Assembly (NCBI RefSeq): GCF_021134715.1
Contig: NC_060017.1
Location: forward strand, 4,712,001 to 4,776,000
Source: Daphnia pulex
Lineage: Eukaryota; Arthropoda; Branchiopoda; Diplostraca; Daphniidae
DNA length: 64,000 nt
Direction: 5' to 3'
Part shown: positions 49,001-60,600 of the stretch, piece after piece
How positions within the stretch are numbered: position 1 is the first letter of the stretch
Layout of the letters: every line of letters starts with the position of its first letter
Position numbers and translations under genes: made by a program
The notes under the pieces: generated by a model
Told to the model about the DNA's origin: nothing
What the model saw: the letters and a program-made list of their open reading frames with translations, nothing else
Databases searched by the model: none

Positions 49001-51644
49001 GAAATAACGTGCTTTACGCACAGCACCTACTACACATGCACAGTACGTAACTATAAAAATAACGCAATAATAAATAAATAACTTTTTTTATTTTTTAAAA
49101 GTGGAATGTGTTTTACCGGTCATTTTTTCTCTGTGGCTCTGCGATTTTTGGTTATTTTTGAAATGCAGATTTGCAGTGTCAGTTTCCTTGATGGCCAGCA
49201 AATCGCCTGGAGGGGGCAATAGAATCTGTGCGCACTATGGAGTCGACTTGTCGACAGCCAAAGAGTTTCTGCGTCAAAGTGTCAGTGTCGGTGGTGTTAT
49301 TTCTTCTTCTTCTTTTTTTGTCGAATGACTCCATCAATCTTTTTCTCCTGTGCTCTTTACCCCCTTTTTTTTCGGGATGGCCAAGCGGCGAATAACTGAC
49401 CGTTGCTGGGCCAGAGAGAGTCCGCAAGTCCGATGAAAAATGGCGGTTTTTTCAGCCACTTGACCGCCTTTTTTTTCTTAAATCAGAAAAAGGTTTTCCC
49501 CCCTTCAAATGTATCGAACAGAGGCAGAGAGAGAGAGTTGACGGGATGCGCTGTTGGTCGCTGATAACGGCCTGTGTGTGCTCATCATCTTTTATCTCAT
49601 CCCGTTGTATGTATATTATTAACGCTGCTGATGCGTAATGACCGGCTCTCTTCCCTTATTTTGCCATATACCACACATCTCATCCCATCAACAGTATAGA
49701 CCGGGCACGACATGGCGAAATGAAAGTCTGACTCTTGGCTTGTTGTTGGCTCTCTCGTCGAAGCTTTTACAATTCATTTTTTTTTCTATTAAAACAAACA
49801 TTTTTTCTTTCTATATTCGGTTGGCGGTGCGGCCAAAAAAAATAAAAAATAAAAAATCATAAATTCTTCCCCATTCTCCATTACACAGAGTTGATAATCG
49901 AAAAAAATAAAATAAAAATACATTTGGTGGTTTCACCGAATTTTTTTTCCATTAAAAAGAAAATCCCATTTTTTTTTCGACAATGACGCCCTTAAGCCTA
50001 TGCACGTAATTTGAAATAAAAGAAAAAATAGCGCAGAGATTTTGCCATTATCTACTTACTATACGACGAGCGTACACAATCAACTCTGTTAGGCTACTTC
50101 CTTTGACTCTTTGTACTAGTTTGACTTTTCTTATAGTTAAATGTCCTTGTGGTTCGTTTTTTTTTTTTCTCTCCGTGTCAAGTCGACTGGCAAAATGGGT
50201 AGAGAAAAAACACACACACAACTACGTAAAATTACAACAACAACAAGAAAACCGAATAAACGACGTCTCGGGCGTCGCGGCGCTGTTGAGAGAACCGTTC
50301 AACTTTCTCTTCACTTGCCCCCTTCTTTTTGTGCGTATGTAGCGCGGCTGAATTTGATTTTAAAAAAAGGGGGTATTAAGTACACAACTTGTAGTATGTA
50401 TGCGTCGCTGGTCTCCCTTTCTGAAATGTTATGCAAGTCCTTTTTTTGAACCCCATTTTCGGGATTTTCTTTCGCTTCTCACGGGGGACCGAGGTTGTTT
50501 TATGTTTTTTGTTTTGACTCGGATGGTTATTGCATTTGCCCCTCCCCTTGCCAAATAAAAATGAGGAGCCAAAATGACTCTATAAAAATAAATCATGATA
50601 TGATGCTATAAGCTGGCGCGTAGATGGTCAGAGCGAGAAAAAGCTTTCCCGTTTTTGCACGGTCCGAGGAGCGCCCGATTCGATGGTTCCACGACGACCG
50701 AGCTGCAACTTGGGAGAGTCTTTTTTCCCATCGCATCCTTTGGGCCCGGCTTTTTTTTTTGTTTTGTTAAACGGACTTTTTCGTTTTGAATCGTTGGTAA
50801 CGGGTCAGTTGGCTGGAAAGAGTCTTGACTCTGGCTGGCGATAACCATCTCCAAAAATGAACCGACTGTCTTGTTCAACTTTTTCTTATTTCCTTTTCGT
50901 CCTTTCCAGTCGTGTCACTCTAATCGTTTCAGACTGTTATACTGGTTGTGTCTCATATTCTCGGACGTGAATGGCCGGTTGGCCGGGCTCCGACTGGACG
51001 CGATGGGTCTCTGGGTAGTTCATGTCCAACTTTGGTTCGTTGGGGAAAGCCAGAAAAAAGGCAAGCGAGTTCTCTTTTCTTTCTTTCTTTCTTTCCACTC
51101 GTTATTATTATGATGATGATTTTCCACCATGTAATTTGTTGTCCGGCACGGATTTGTACTATTTCGGGGCCGGCCGATGAGCCCCGCAATAACATACAAC
51201 GAGAAAGAAAAACGGTCACGTTGATCTTAATAGTTTTTTCTTTCTTGTTCCTATTATAGTTGTGTGTGTGTGTGTGTGTGTTCGCTTCATCAGGAAGACA
51301 CGGATTGGTCATAATGGCTTGCAAGGGGGGGAATCAGCGGGAGGTGGCAAAGGAATCCTCGGCTTAGCCTACATTTAACGAGAGCATATCTACCTGCTAG
51401 ATATATAGTATACATATACAGCCGCTGTATAGCCCCGTCCGTTTTTGGAGTTCTCGTTTCGTTTCTCTCTTTCTTATGGATACAGTTTTACGAGCGGCAA
51501 TCAAAACAAACAAACACACCAGCGCCAATGAAGCAGAGAGAGAGAGAAAGAAATTAAGCCACGGATGAAATATTATATTATAGTATCTATCCGGAGCTAT
51601 AGTATACACAGGAAGATATTTTTTTCTCGTAATGACTTACTCAT
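37088..51644 (-). CDS. Synaptotagmin-like protein: one transmembrane segment and two C2 domains (about 535 aa)
   Basis: Exons 5' to 3': possible start 51644-51641 (only ATG|A), then 47850-47688, 44943-44370, 41093-40962, 39783-39669, 39555-39419, 39318-39157, 38517-38383, 37273-37088; the last eight join in phase. The second exon encodes a transmembrane helix (IRIVVFASLFGVAVVC...), then basic YRRL. A Gln/Ser/His-rich linker of about 150 aa follows. C2A starts near residue 205 (LEITLVYVSASAQLLVHIH) and C2B near 388 (ELGQLLISLRHEQ). C2B ends with the signature GERHWQSLVN...ITRWHRL. Most Asp residues of the calcium loops are absent (C2A GTQVKV for DPYVKV; VYLGRGRWKSD for VYDFDRFSKHD), so both C2 domains are probably Ca2+-independent. 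The likely role is membrane trafficking. I cannot assign a subtype; the first exon is an inference. Confidence 0.8.
41273..41283. repeat. Poly-C run of 11
   Basis: An uninterrupted C homopolymer in an intron of the synaptotagmin-like gene; the only long C run on the plus strand among several G runs. Confidence 0.95.
42754..42765. repeat. Poly-G run of 12
   Basis: A G homopolymer directly upstream of the R copy of the unknown duplicated element. Confidence 0.95.
42818..43948 (+). repeat. Copy R of the unrecognised duplicated element (inverted relative to 16768-17826)
   Basis: About 1.13 kb of plus-strand sequence aligning to the reverse complement of 16768-17826. It covers leader, exon 1 (ending AAGCAG|GTAATT at 43286), intron, exon 2 (43440-43542), intron, exon 3 (43736-43889) and some following intron. 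Similarity stops near GCGTTAATTATA. It is nested in an intron of the synaptotagmin-like gene on the opposite strand. Introns are present in both copies, so it was copied as DNA and not through a spliced RNA. Its nature (gene family or transposable element) is unknown. Confidence 0.7.
43476..44051 (+). CDS. Candidate small secreted Cys-rich protein in copy R (about 90 aa)
   Basis: Exons 43476-43542, 43736-43889 and a tentative 44000-44051 join in phase. The start MPVLLLLLLTCCHQQ looks like a signal peptide. The next exon has a Cys cluster (KLCPRVCPCECGCIHEDAL), then FNFSVDGAPVDVWLWISQAS. The other copy reads FNFSTDAGAFDTWLYFPGFK around the same point and differs by a 2-base indel, so one or both copies have lost the original frame. 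The last exon lies outside the duplicated block and is weak. I recognise no family, and it may be a pseudogene. Confidence 0.3.
44259..44282. repeat. T12G12 tract
   Basis: Twelve T followed by twelve G, about 90 bp downstream of the 44943-44370 exon of the synaptotagmin-like gene (in its intron). Confidence 0.95.
47353..47365. repeat. Poly-G run of 13
   Basis: The longest G homopolymer seen, intronic in the synaptotagmin-like gene between the transmembrane exon and the linker exon. Confidence 0.95.
51259..51281. repeat. (TG)n dinucleotide repeat
   Basis: About eleven TG units in the long first intron region of the synaptotagmin-like gene, near the candidate start exon. Confidence 0.95.
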
Positions 51645-54600
51645 TTTCGACGAGAAATGAGATGGCGATGATATTGTACGCATTCCAGAAATGAAACGAG
51701 TCTAACAAGAAATGGTGCTCATTTTTCAAATTCCGGGTACCATTATAAATTCGACTGTTAACAAGAATGGGGAAATAAATGTTTGACATAATGATTGAAA
51801 TATCACAAAAGGGGAGAAAGGAAAAGAAAACTTGTCTAGTATTGAACTTGACGGGTTTAAGGTGGTACGAATATCGAAATCAAATTTTAAAAAAAAGGAA
51901 GCAAACACATTTCGCTTTCCAATTCATTTCACGATTCAACTGCTACCGGTTGAAAATGATATCGGCAACTTCATCATTTTCTCTTTTTTTTTCCTTCACC
52001 TTCCACCTTCTACTTATATTCTTTTCCTTGTTTAGTTTTGTCACGTCTACTTTTGTTTTCGACAGGTTTTCGATACACACGAAACCAGCATCACTGTCGG
52101 TCATCGGTTGATTGAGTCTCTCTCTCTAAAAAGCCAACCCGGATTTCGGTTTCATTTATTTATTCACTTTCAAATGTTCAAAACGAGAGTCGGGAAAACA
52201 GAAAAGGGGTAAACCGACTCGAAATAAATTCCCGTCTTTTGTGTGTGTAACAGAACACATTCACGAGAGTCTAGAAGTCTACCAAGAAAAAATAGACTCG
52301 TCTAATCTACTCCATTGTCTCCGCTTTGTGCATATCTGTCGGCTCTGTTCCCGTTTGGTTTACGAACATCCGTAATTTATCTAAACAGCACACCCGACGC
52401 TGTTGCTCATCTGAATAAAAAAGGGGAAAAAAGGCCTTTGCTGTTTGCTGGATGTGTATATGTACACATATTCGTGTCACGGATATAATAGGCACAGTCG
52501 AGCTATTTATTATTATGATTATTATTATATGAAAGAGGCAGCGCTTTCTCGGCCGCTGTGATATTCCTCCGTGCGACATTATCAATATATTATACGCGTT
52601 CCTTCCCATTATATTACCAACTTGCGCATTAGAGAACCAGCAAGGCCAGGTATAACATAATATGGCCAATTCATTTCTCCCGAGTTTCTCTCTCCTTTCT
52701 ATTTCTCTCCCCTATTCTATTCTATTCTATAGCGCTGGTGACTTGTTGGATTTTTATTTTATTTTTTATTTTTTTTTACGTGGAATAAATGAAATTCGTT
52801 GTTTGTCCCTCTAGGCTAATTGTAATCGATTGCCAAGAAAAATTCTCTCTCCCGTTTTTTGTTTTGTTTCTTCTTTCCCTTGTTCTCTGCTCGATTTGTT
52901 TTCGGTCGAGTAGTTTTCTCTCGTTGCGTCACTGAGAAAAACAAAAGAATCAAACGACAGTTGCAGTTGCAGTGTATAGTCGAGCTGTATACTACTATAC
53001 TATGTGTTGTAGAGACGGGTGCATTGGACCGGCTACTCCCTTCACTTTTGTTTTTTTTTTCTTTTTCCTTTTTTCTTTTTTAAGTGTAAGCACTTGACGT
53101 TATTGCGGGATTGTTCACGGGTGTTTCACACGGGTCCCGAATTTCCAGTATTTCACGCACCTTTTAGGATTACCCAACGCGCTTGGTCCAATGGGCCGTG
53201 TTATCCCTTAACCCACTGCCATTATATTATCCTCTCCACCGCATCAAAGACCGTTCGCCAAAAAATGAAACTCGCAAGTAAAAAAATACAAGACGGAACA
53301 AATTGCAATGACGACATTATCGCCCGAATAACGGGCGGGTGTCTGGCGGGTGTACACGCGCATTTACTTTTAATTGATTCTCTATTTTTAGAAATCAAAA
53401 AATCCCAATCAATAAAAATCCAAAAAACCAAACCCTCCCAAAAAATCATATTTGAAAGAAACGTCCCCGAGGCTCCCGATAGGAAGAAAACGAATAAAAA
53501 CAAGTCAAGAATGAAAATGGTCAGACTTGAACCGCGCGTGTAGTCTCTCTCTCTTTACAAAACCTGAAAAAAAGAAGAAGAAATTCTTTTCTCCTTCTTC
53601 TTCTTCTTCTTTTCTCGGCGAGGTATGTAGGACACCACCAGGAAAGGGGGGGGGGAGTGTTTGTCTGTGTATAGACTTGTATACTCTCGACATTGGTTAT
53701 ATATTTTTCTCTCGTGTGTGATGGCAGAGACAGCGCTGGCGGGCCCGCACCTTATTTTTCTCTTTTTCTTTTTTCGAAAAAAATATTTGTTGTTCGTTTC
53801 CCTATTGGGTGCTTCTATATAGCCTAGTAGCGCCATTTCACCACACACACAAAAAAAAAACTGGGCAATGGCAGGTAGTTGTTACTTCATTTGTTGCGTT
53901 TCCTAGGAAAAACTCGTCGCATAGATTGTTATATTTCTCAGCTCGGGGCTCAGGAAATATCATCAGCCGTTATCGCGTCAGCGCAATGAAGAAGAAGAAG
54001 AAGAAAAACCGCAGAAAAATCGTCTTTTTTTCAGACGCGGCCGGGGAAATATAACGCGAAGAAGAAGAAACACGCCTCGTCTATATACACGTCGGTGGGT
54101 TAGACAAGGTTGACCTAAATTTTCACGCGTGGACGAAATGGTAGTTGCTACCGCCACCCTGTAAACCGTTCAAAAATAAAAGTCGCCCGAAAGCACCAAA
54201 AGTGCCCAAAAATATAATAAAAAACCCAAAAAAATCAGTAAGAAATAAACGCGCGTGGGTTATTTTCACCCCAAAAAATCTAGCTTATATCGTTGATATC
54301 AAATGAACACGGTAGACTGTGTCGAAAAGAAGCCGGCAGGCATGTTGAGAGTGAATATAGGTCTAGCGTGTTCTTTTTTTAAAAGCCCATGATGTCAACA
54401 CTCGGGACACGTCGGCTTTTTGGTTCCTCTCCTAGTTTCTTTCCCCCCCTTCCCAAAATTTCTACCCAACCGAAAAGGAGAAAGACTGTGATTGTCTTTC
54501 CGTGTCGTCGCGGTGTATAGCATATCTAACCTTTCTCTCCTCTTTTGATTTTTCGGATGTAGTATAATCATTTTTCTAAATGTTGAATCTTTTTTTGATT

Positions 54601-57600
54601 TTTTGGGGTCCCTTGAATCCTTTGAATCACTTGTCCCCCGTTTCGTATGTGAATGACAAACGATATATTCCGGCAATCGCATCCCCATCGATCATTTGAT
54701 GACCGGAATAAAACATCCCGAGAGAGAGAGAGAGAAAAGTCAAACGGCAACAGCGGTTTGCACCTGCCCGGAATGACTAATGCGACCCCACATGGAAAAG
54801 AATCGAAAATAAAAAAAAGATGCCAATGCCAAAGTGATTCTACTCTGTAACCCAAGCAAAAGTGCAAATCCTCCCCCCTAAAGAAAAATTTTTTTTTTTT
54901 GAAAGGCTCGCAGCTAAAACACAAAATGTTCAGCATCCCGAAAGGAGAAAACTGGCCAAACAGCTTTTCTCTTTCCTTCTTCTTCTTCTTCTTTTCTTGC
55001 GCACACGGACGCCGCCGCCACCGCCGCCCGTGATGGAACTTTGGCGCTTACAAGTTTCTTCGTCTTGGTTTCTCTGTTGAGTTTTTAGCCTCCAACCGAC
55101 GACTGTCTCAAACTCTCCTTCAATCGGAAATCTCTGACGAGAAAAGAGAAGAAGAAGACAAAACTCTCTCGAGCGCGCCCAGTATACCTTTCGCTAATTA
55201 TGAATTCCACAAGCGTCGTCGCCATCGCCATCGCCATCGTTTCTTCTTCCTTTTTGTCTTCTCTCCCGTTTCGTCTTTGGTCCAGCCAAAAGAAGAAAAA
55301 GAAAGAACTTGGATGTGTGTGTACTCAAATCGCCCGCTGATGGAGTCATGGCGAAATGATTCGACAACTTTTTTTCTCTCTTCTTTTCTCTCATTCAAAA
55401 AATAAATTTTCCCGCCGTGTCATCGGTGAACACACTATGCCGTCCCGTGTGTGTGTGTGTAAACTCTGGTTCGCTTATGAGCTTTTAAAAGTCAAATGAA
55501 GAAGAATAAAGAGAGAAAGAAGGATGCCGGACATTTGGATAGAGAAAGAGAGAGAGAGCGTGAGTGTCCATCGCTGCGAGGTTTCGTCCATCCTTGTTGT
55601 AGTGTATAAGGAGTGCGGCCCTCCTAGGGAGAAGGGGGGCACAGTCAAGAGATAAGAAGAAGAAAAAAAAAAAGAAAAGCCAAAGAAATCCCTATGGAAC
55701 CCCCCTTTGGCGTTCTTTTCGGTTGCCTATGCTTTATGACTTAACACACAATGGCGGGAGCGGGAGCGAACGAAAGAAGACGAAGAAGAAAAAAACACAA
55801 AATAGCCAAAAGCCCCCAAAAGCGACCAAACGACCGCTTTCTCCCCGGTACGTGTGTACGTCTTCCACGTTACGTTTCTCTCTCTCTCTCTCTCTCTTGG
55901 CTCATTTTCCCTTCAAAAATGCTCAAGTGTCGACCGAGAATTTTTTTAAAAAATCAATTAAACACAAATACCCGGGGAGAGCAACTGATTCCCGCGCCTT
56001 TTTGACGTCATCCGAAAAATAAATCTTTTCCTATTTTGAGGCCAAATTGCTATTTCATATTTGTAATAGAATAGAAAATGTAATAGCCCAAGTGTCACTT
56101 TCCTATGAGACGGCCCGCATGTAATAAGTGATGAGTCAAATATGAACGCTCTAATAGATTTGTCTCATTTCGGGGATTGGTTTGATTTGAATGAATTGAC
56201 TATTAATGCACGGTAGATTCGTATTATGTTTACTCGAAAATATTCTATTTTAAAATGTATACGACGAGAGACGGTATAATACATATATACGTCCGCGCGG
56301 TATTTGTTTATGCATACAGTACCACATTATACGTGTTCTTGACGTGGTATTTTGGCTAGTTGAGCGGCGGTTTAGAATTTTTTTGTTTTGTTTCTTTTTG
56401 GCGCCCGCCCCGATCACGATTTCCGTAGCCGCGTTTGCACGACTTTTTGGCCGGGCTAATCATCTCTCCTGTGGGTTCATTCCACCTGTTGCCCTCGCTT
56501 CCATATACAGGTGGAGAGTGGATGTGTGTCTACACAGTAGATCGCCGTATGTTGTTATTACGGACCCAAAAAACCAGCTCAGAGTTAATCAGCCTCAACC
56601 CAAAACAAACACACTTGGCCTAGAAGAAACGGACTATAGGGAAGAATTTCGGGGTTGACTGTGATTACTTGATAGTTGACTATAACTAACCTCAAATGCC
56701 AAAGGTTGATTGCACACACGGAGCCCCTAACCTTTTCCATAAATCAAAAGGTCCGGTTCTATCTTGACTTTGGGGTAGAGAGACAGTTGACGAGGCTTTT
56801 TATCAAAAGTAAATGGACAGCCAGGGGGTAAAAGGGGTTACTACACAGGTAGTACGTAACATTTTTCTTTCTTCCAGCCCCGATGATGTGATGCTATACG
56901 GTACGGCGGTTGTTGTTGTTGTTGATCGTCTCTCCCATTTGACAAGAAGAAAATAAGTTGCCCTTTTTGTGTCGGGGTCTTCACAAACGGACAAGTCCCG
57001 ACGATAGCCGAAGAATGTGTCTCTTTCCCTGTGCCACAAGCCAACCGAAACCAAACCGACACACACACACACGCAGACATCCACGCTGTTGCGTGTCATA
57101 GCATTTCAATCCACACAAGCTCTCTCATCTCCTTCTCTCTCTCTCTCTCTCTAATAAACCTTCTTTCTCTTCTTGAGGTATTCGGATAACCAGCGGCATC
57201 AACTGAATCTCGTTAGGTGATGCTTCCTGTACACATAACACTGCATCTTTTCTCTCTCTTCTCTCTTATATGGTTTATGTCTATGGCATCGTTTGACTCG
57301 TCATCGTACATTTGAGAGAAGAAAAGAAGACCCACTTCTTAATCGACCGTGATAATATTACCGGCCCTCTCTCTCTCTCTTTCATCTCTCTTGGTTTTTA
57401 TCTTTATTCTTTCAAACATCTTTTTTTTTAAGATGCTGCCGTGAGTCTGACTCGGCTCGTTTTCTCTCTCCGACATTTTTATTTTTTTGTAATTTTTAAT
57501 AGTTCGTTTTTTTAACGGTTTTTTCCACGTTCAAATATCGCGCGCACTGCGCTTCTTGATGGAGTCGCCGGCTGTTGATGAATCGAGTGAATGTGTTAAA

Positions 57601-60600
57601 GAGCAGAGGTTAAAAGTAGCTCGGCCACCGCCTTTAGCTCGGCATTTCTCCTCATCTCTCTAGCATGTCTCCCAGTCGTTTGTAAGAATTGAATTTCTTG
57701 ACTTCTTGATACCAAGAAAGAAGATGAAATTTCTTTTTTTCGGTTAAATTACGTTGATGATGATGGGGGAGTGTATTTTTTTTAGCTTGGATGAGTTATT
57801 TGGTCCGCTTCTTAATATATACCAAGGGGATGTTTTTTCTTCCCCCCTTGATGTACAAGACTGATTGAGCTTGTTCTTCTTCTACATATATTCGTCTTGG
57901 AAGAAGAAGAAGAGTCTTCTCACGGGTGGAAGCGGATGGAACAACCAGAAGAACAACCACCGCACAGAACAACCCGGCCGGCGGCGGGCTAGTAGTGTGT
58001 GTGTGTGTCTATAAGCGGCCGGTTATATAGCTGGAGCTGTTGATGTGCTACTATAAATGGGTCAGTGGGGAAGGTTTGACCTACTGTGCTCCCTCCTTCT
58101 TCTTCTTCTTCTGTTCCATCCATTGATACGGAAAAAAAAAGAATTCTGTTTTTCCTCCTTCCTGTGCGCGCTTCCAAAATAATATTTTCTCTTTCTCTCC
58201 GCCGAGACCCCCTCTCCTTGCACAACACCGCCAATGACAATGCGCATTGCAGGTTGCACACACACACACACGATGGGAAATAACAAGTGTCTGACACACT
58301 GCAGAGAGTAGGAGGATTGTCACACCTGTTGTTGTTGTCTAAGAATCAGCCCCTTGTTGTGTCGTGTTCCATCTCCCTCTACAATGCATAAGCGACATTA
58401 TGGCTCTCTGTGGCCTAGTCCTGTGTGTACGGTTGACGCCTTTGGGGACTGTTGTAATCAATTCAACGGCACTTTCTCTGACGCGCTTATACGGAGGGGC
58501 CTCATCCTCAACCGGGTCCTTCATTCTCATCCATTTTTGTACGAGAAAGAAAAATAAGAAACAGTTGTGATAGGGAACGTTGGGTGAGAAAGAATCTGTA
58601 ATTACACACGACGGCGCTGTACAACATATCGTGAGGCGGCAGCCCAGCTCCCGCTGCTCTCCCGACTGCGAGTGTGTGCACTATGTGTTGACTGCGATGA
58701 AATCCGCACACACACACACGACAGGCTGATTTAACAACTGACTGTGAGCAAAAAAAAAGTGAGAACTGTTCATCATCATCATCCGTTCGTTCGTTCATTT
58801 CTCTCTCTCTCTTCCGTTTGATTGCCTGCTGCTAGACAGACAAAACAGACGCGCTTGTATATAGAACCGGGGCTGCTTATAACTATACAAGGTGTACGAC
58901 ACGATATCTACACACACACACATTGTGTGTGTGTGTGCATTTGCCGTGTGATGATGAGGCAGCGGACCCTCTAACCTTTTCCTCCTCCCCAAAAACTGGA
59001 GGTTTTTGATTGGTGAGAGTCGAATGTCTTGATGATGATAAATGACTGGAAATACAATTCCATTGTTGCACATCTTTTTCTAATTTCGGTGTTTTCTACA
59101 GTCGCCAAAAAAAATGATATTCAAAGAACTCGAATAGGAGCGGGTGACAGTAGGATCAGTGTACATCAAAGATTTGTTGAAAGAAATGGCAAGATTTTTC
59201 TTATTTCATTTCATGAGGAAAAAGAAAAAAAAAAAGAGTGTCAGTAAGTCTGTTGGTCATTCCACTTTGCAAAACTTGTTGAGAGCTTATACAACCGGAG
59301 GATTGAGAATAAACGGCATTTCCTTGAAACTTTTTTTCAGGATGTGCTGGATTATATTACTGGCCCGCTGCTCTCTCTTCGACTCGTTGGAGGATAACGA
59401 CAAAAATACTACACGAAATCCGACGAAATAGATATTTCTTTAAAAAAAAAAAAAAAGAAGAAAGATGCTATCACTCGTGACCAATATATTTCCTCGTCTC
59501 TTTTTCTATATCTTACACCCGCTAGACGAAAAATCGCTCTCTCGGTCATGTGTGTTGTTGTGTATTTTCCCCTTCGTCTATTTCTAGATTCTATTGGTTT
59601 CCTTTCGGTTGTTGTCTACACGGTGGAACACATCTTCTAGGACTGAGAGAGAGAAAAATTAGAAAAAGCTAAAACAAACAGAAAAAGTTGGGAGAGAGAG
59701 AGAGAAAGAGAAACAGGTTCTTTTTTATCCCATCTACGGAATTCTTCTTGTTTCTCTCATAGGACACACCAGACACTCTTTCGGGCTATCTGTTTTTCTT
59801 GAAGAAGAAGAAGAAGAAGAAAACCTTTGAGTTTTATATGGGCCCTTTTCGAATATTTATATTTATGTACGTCGAATGCCGTTCCTCCTCCTCCTCCGCA
59901 CCGCCGCTATATTACAAGGGTCCCGATCTCTCCCGCCGCCTTGTCTAGAAAAAACCTCCATCGACCGAAAAAAAGAACCTGTTCACCAATGACTGACCTA
60001 TGCTTCTTCTTCGGTCGTCATCCGAGTTGGCTCTTTTTTTTATACTGAATGCGCAGCATCCCAGAGTCGCGCTTGAGCGCATCAGCGATTCATTTATTCA
60101 ACTCTCTCGTCGACTTTTTTTTTTTTACACGAGAAGAGAAAAAACTCAAAAATTCCCGCCCACCCCCCTTCGGGATGATTCACAGACACACATATACAGA
60201 GATTATTATTATGTACGTACGTATAGAGAGGCTCTTATAGACTTCTTCTTTGTGCCACCAGGACGCCATCGGGCATGAAAGTTCTGACTTTTTTTTTCTT
60301 CTTTTCTTGTATCAACATTTTTTCATATTTTTCCCGTGTAGATTTTTGTTTTTCTCCCGTTTTTTGTTTGTAACTTGTGCGTCTCGTTTTGTTTCCCCGA
60401 AAAATGCGACACGGTTCCTTTCTATTTCATCGCCGGTTTTTAGTTGTTTCAGACTGTCTCATTTTTATATTTTTCAATCTCTCTCCGCTCTTCGATGTAC
60501 CTCACAGAACAAGCCTCCCTCCCCCCCACTCAGCACGTCTTATGAGACAACTTTCGGCTAAGGCTTTCCAAATGCAGAAGAGAGATACCTAACGACCTAA

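Noticed and set aside
53019..53543. 174-codon plus-strand open frame in the right flank
   Set aside because: There is no recognisable domain, the composition is low-complexity Lys/Phe, and no supporting splice sites were found. It is a chance frame in A/T-rich repeats.
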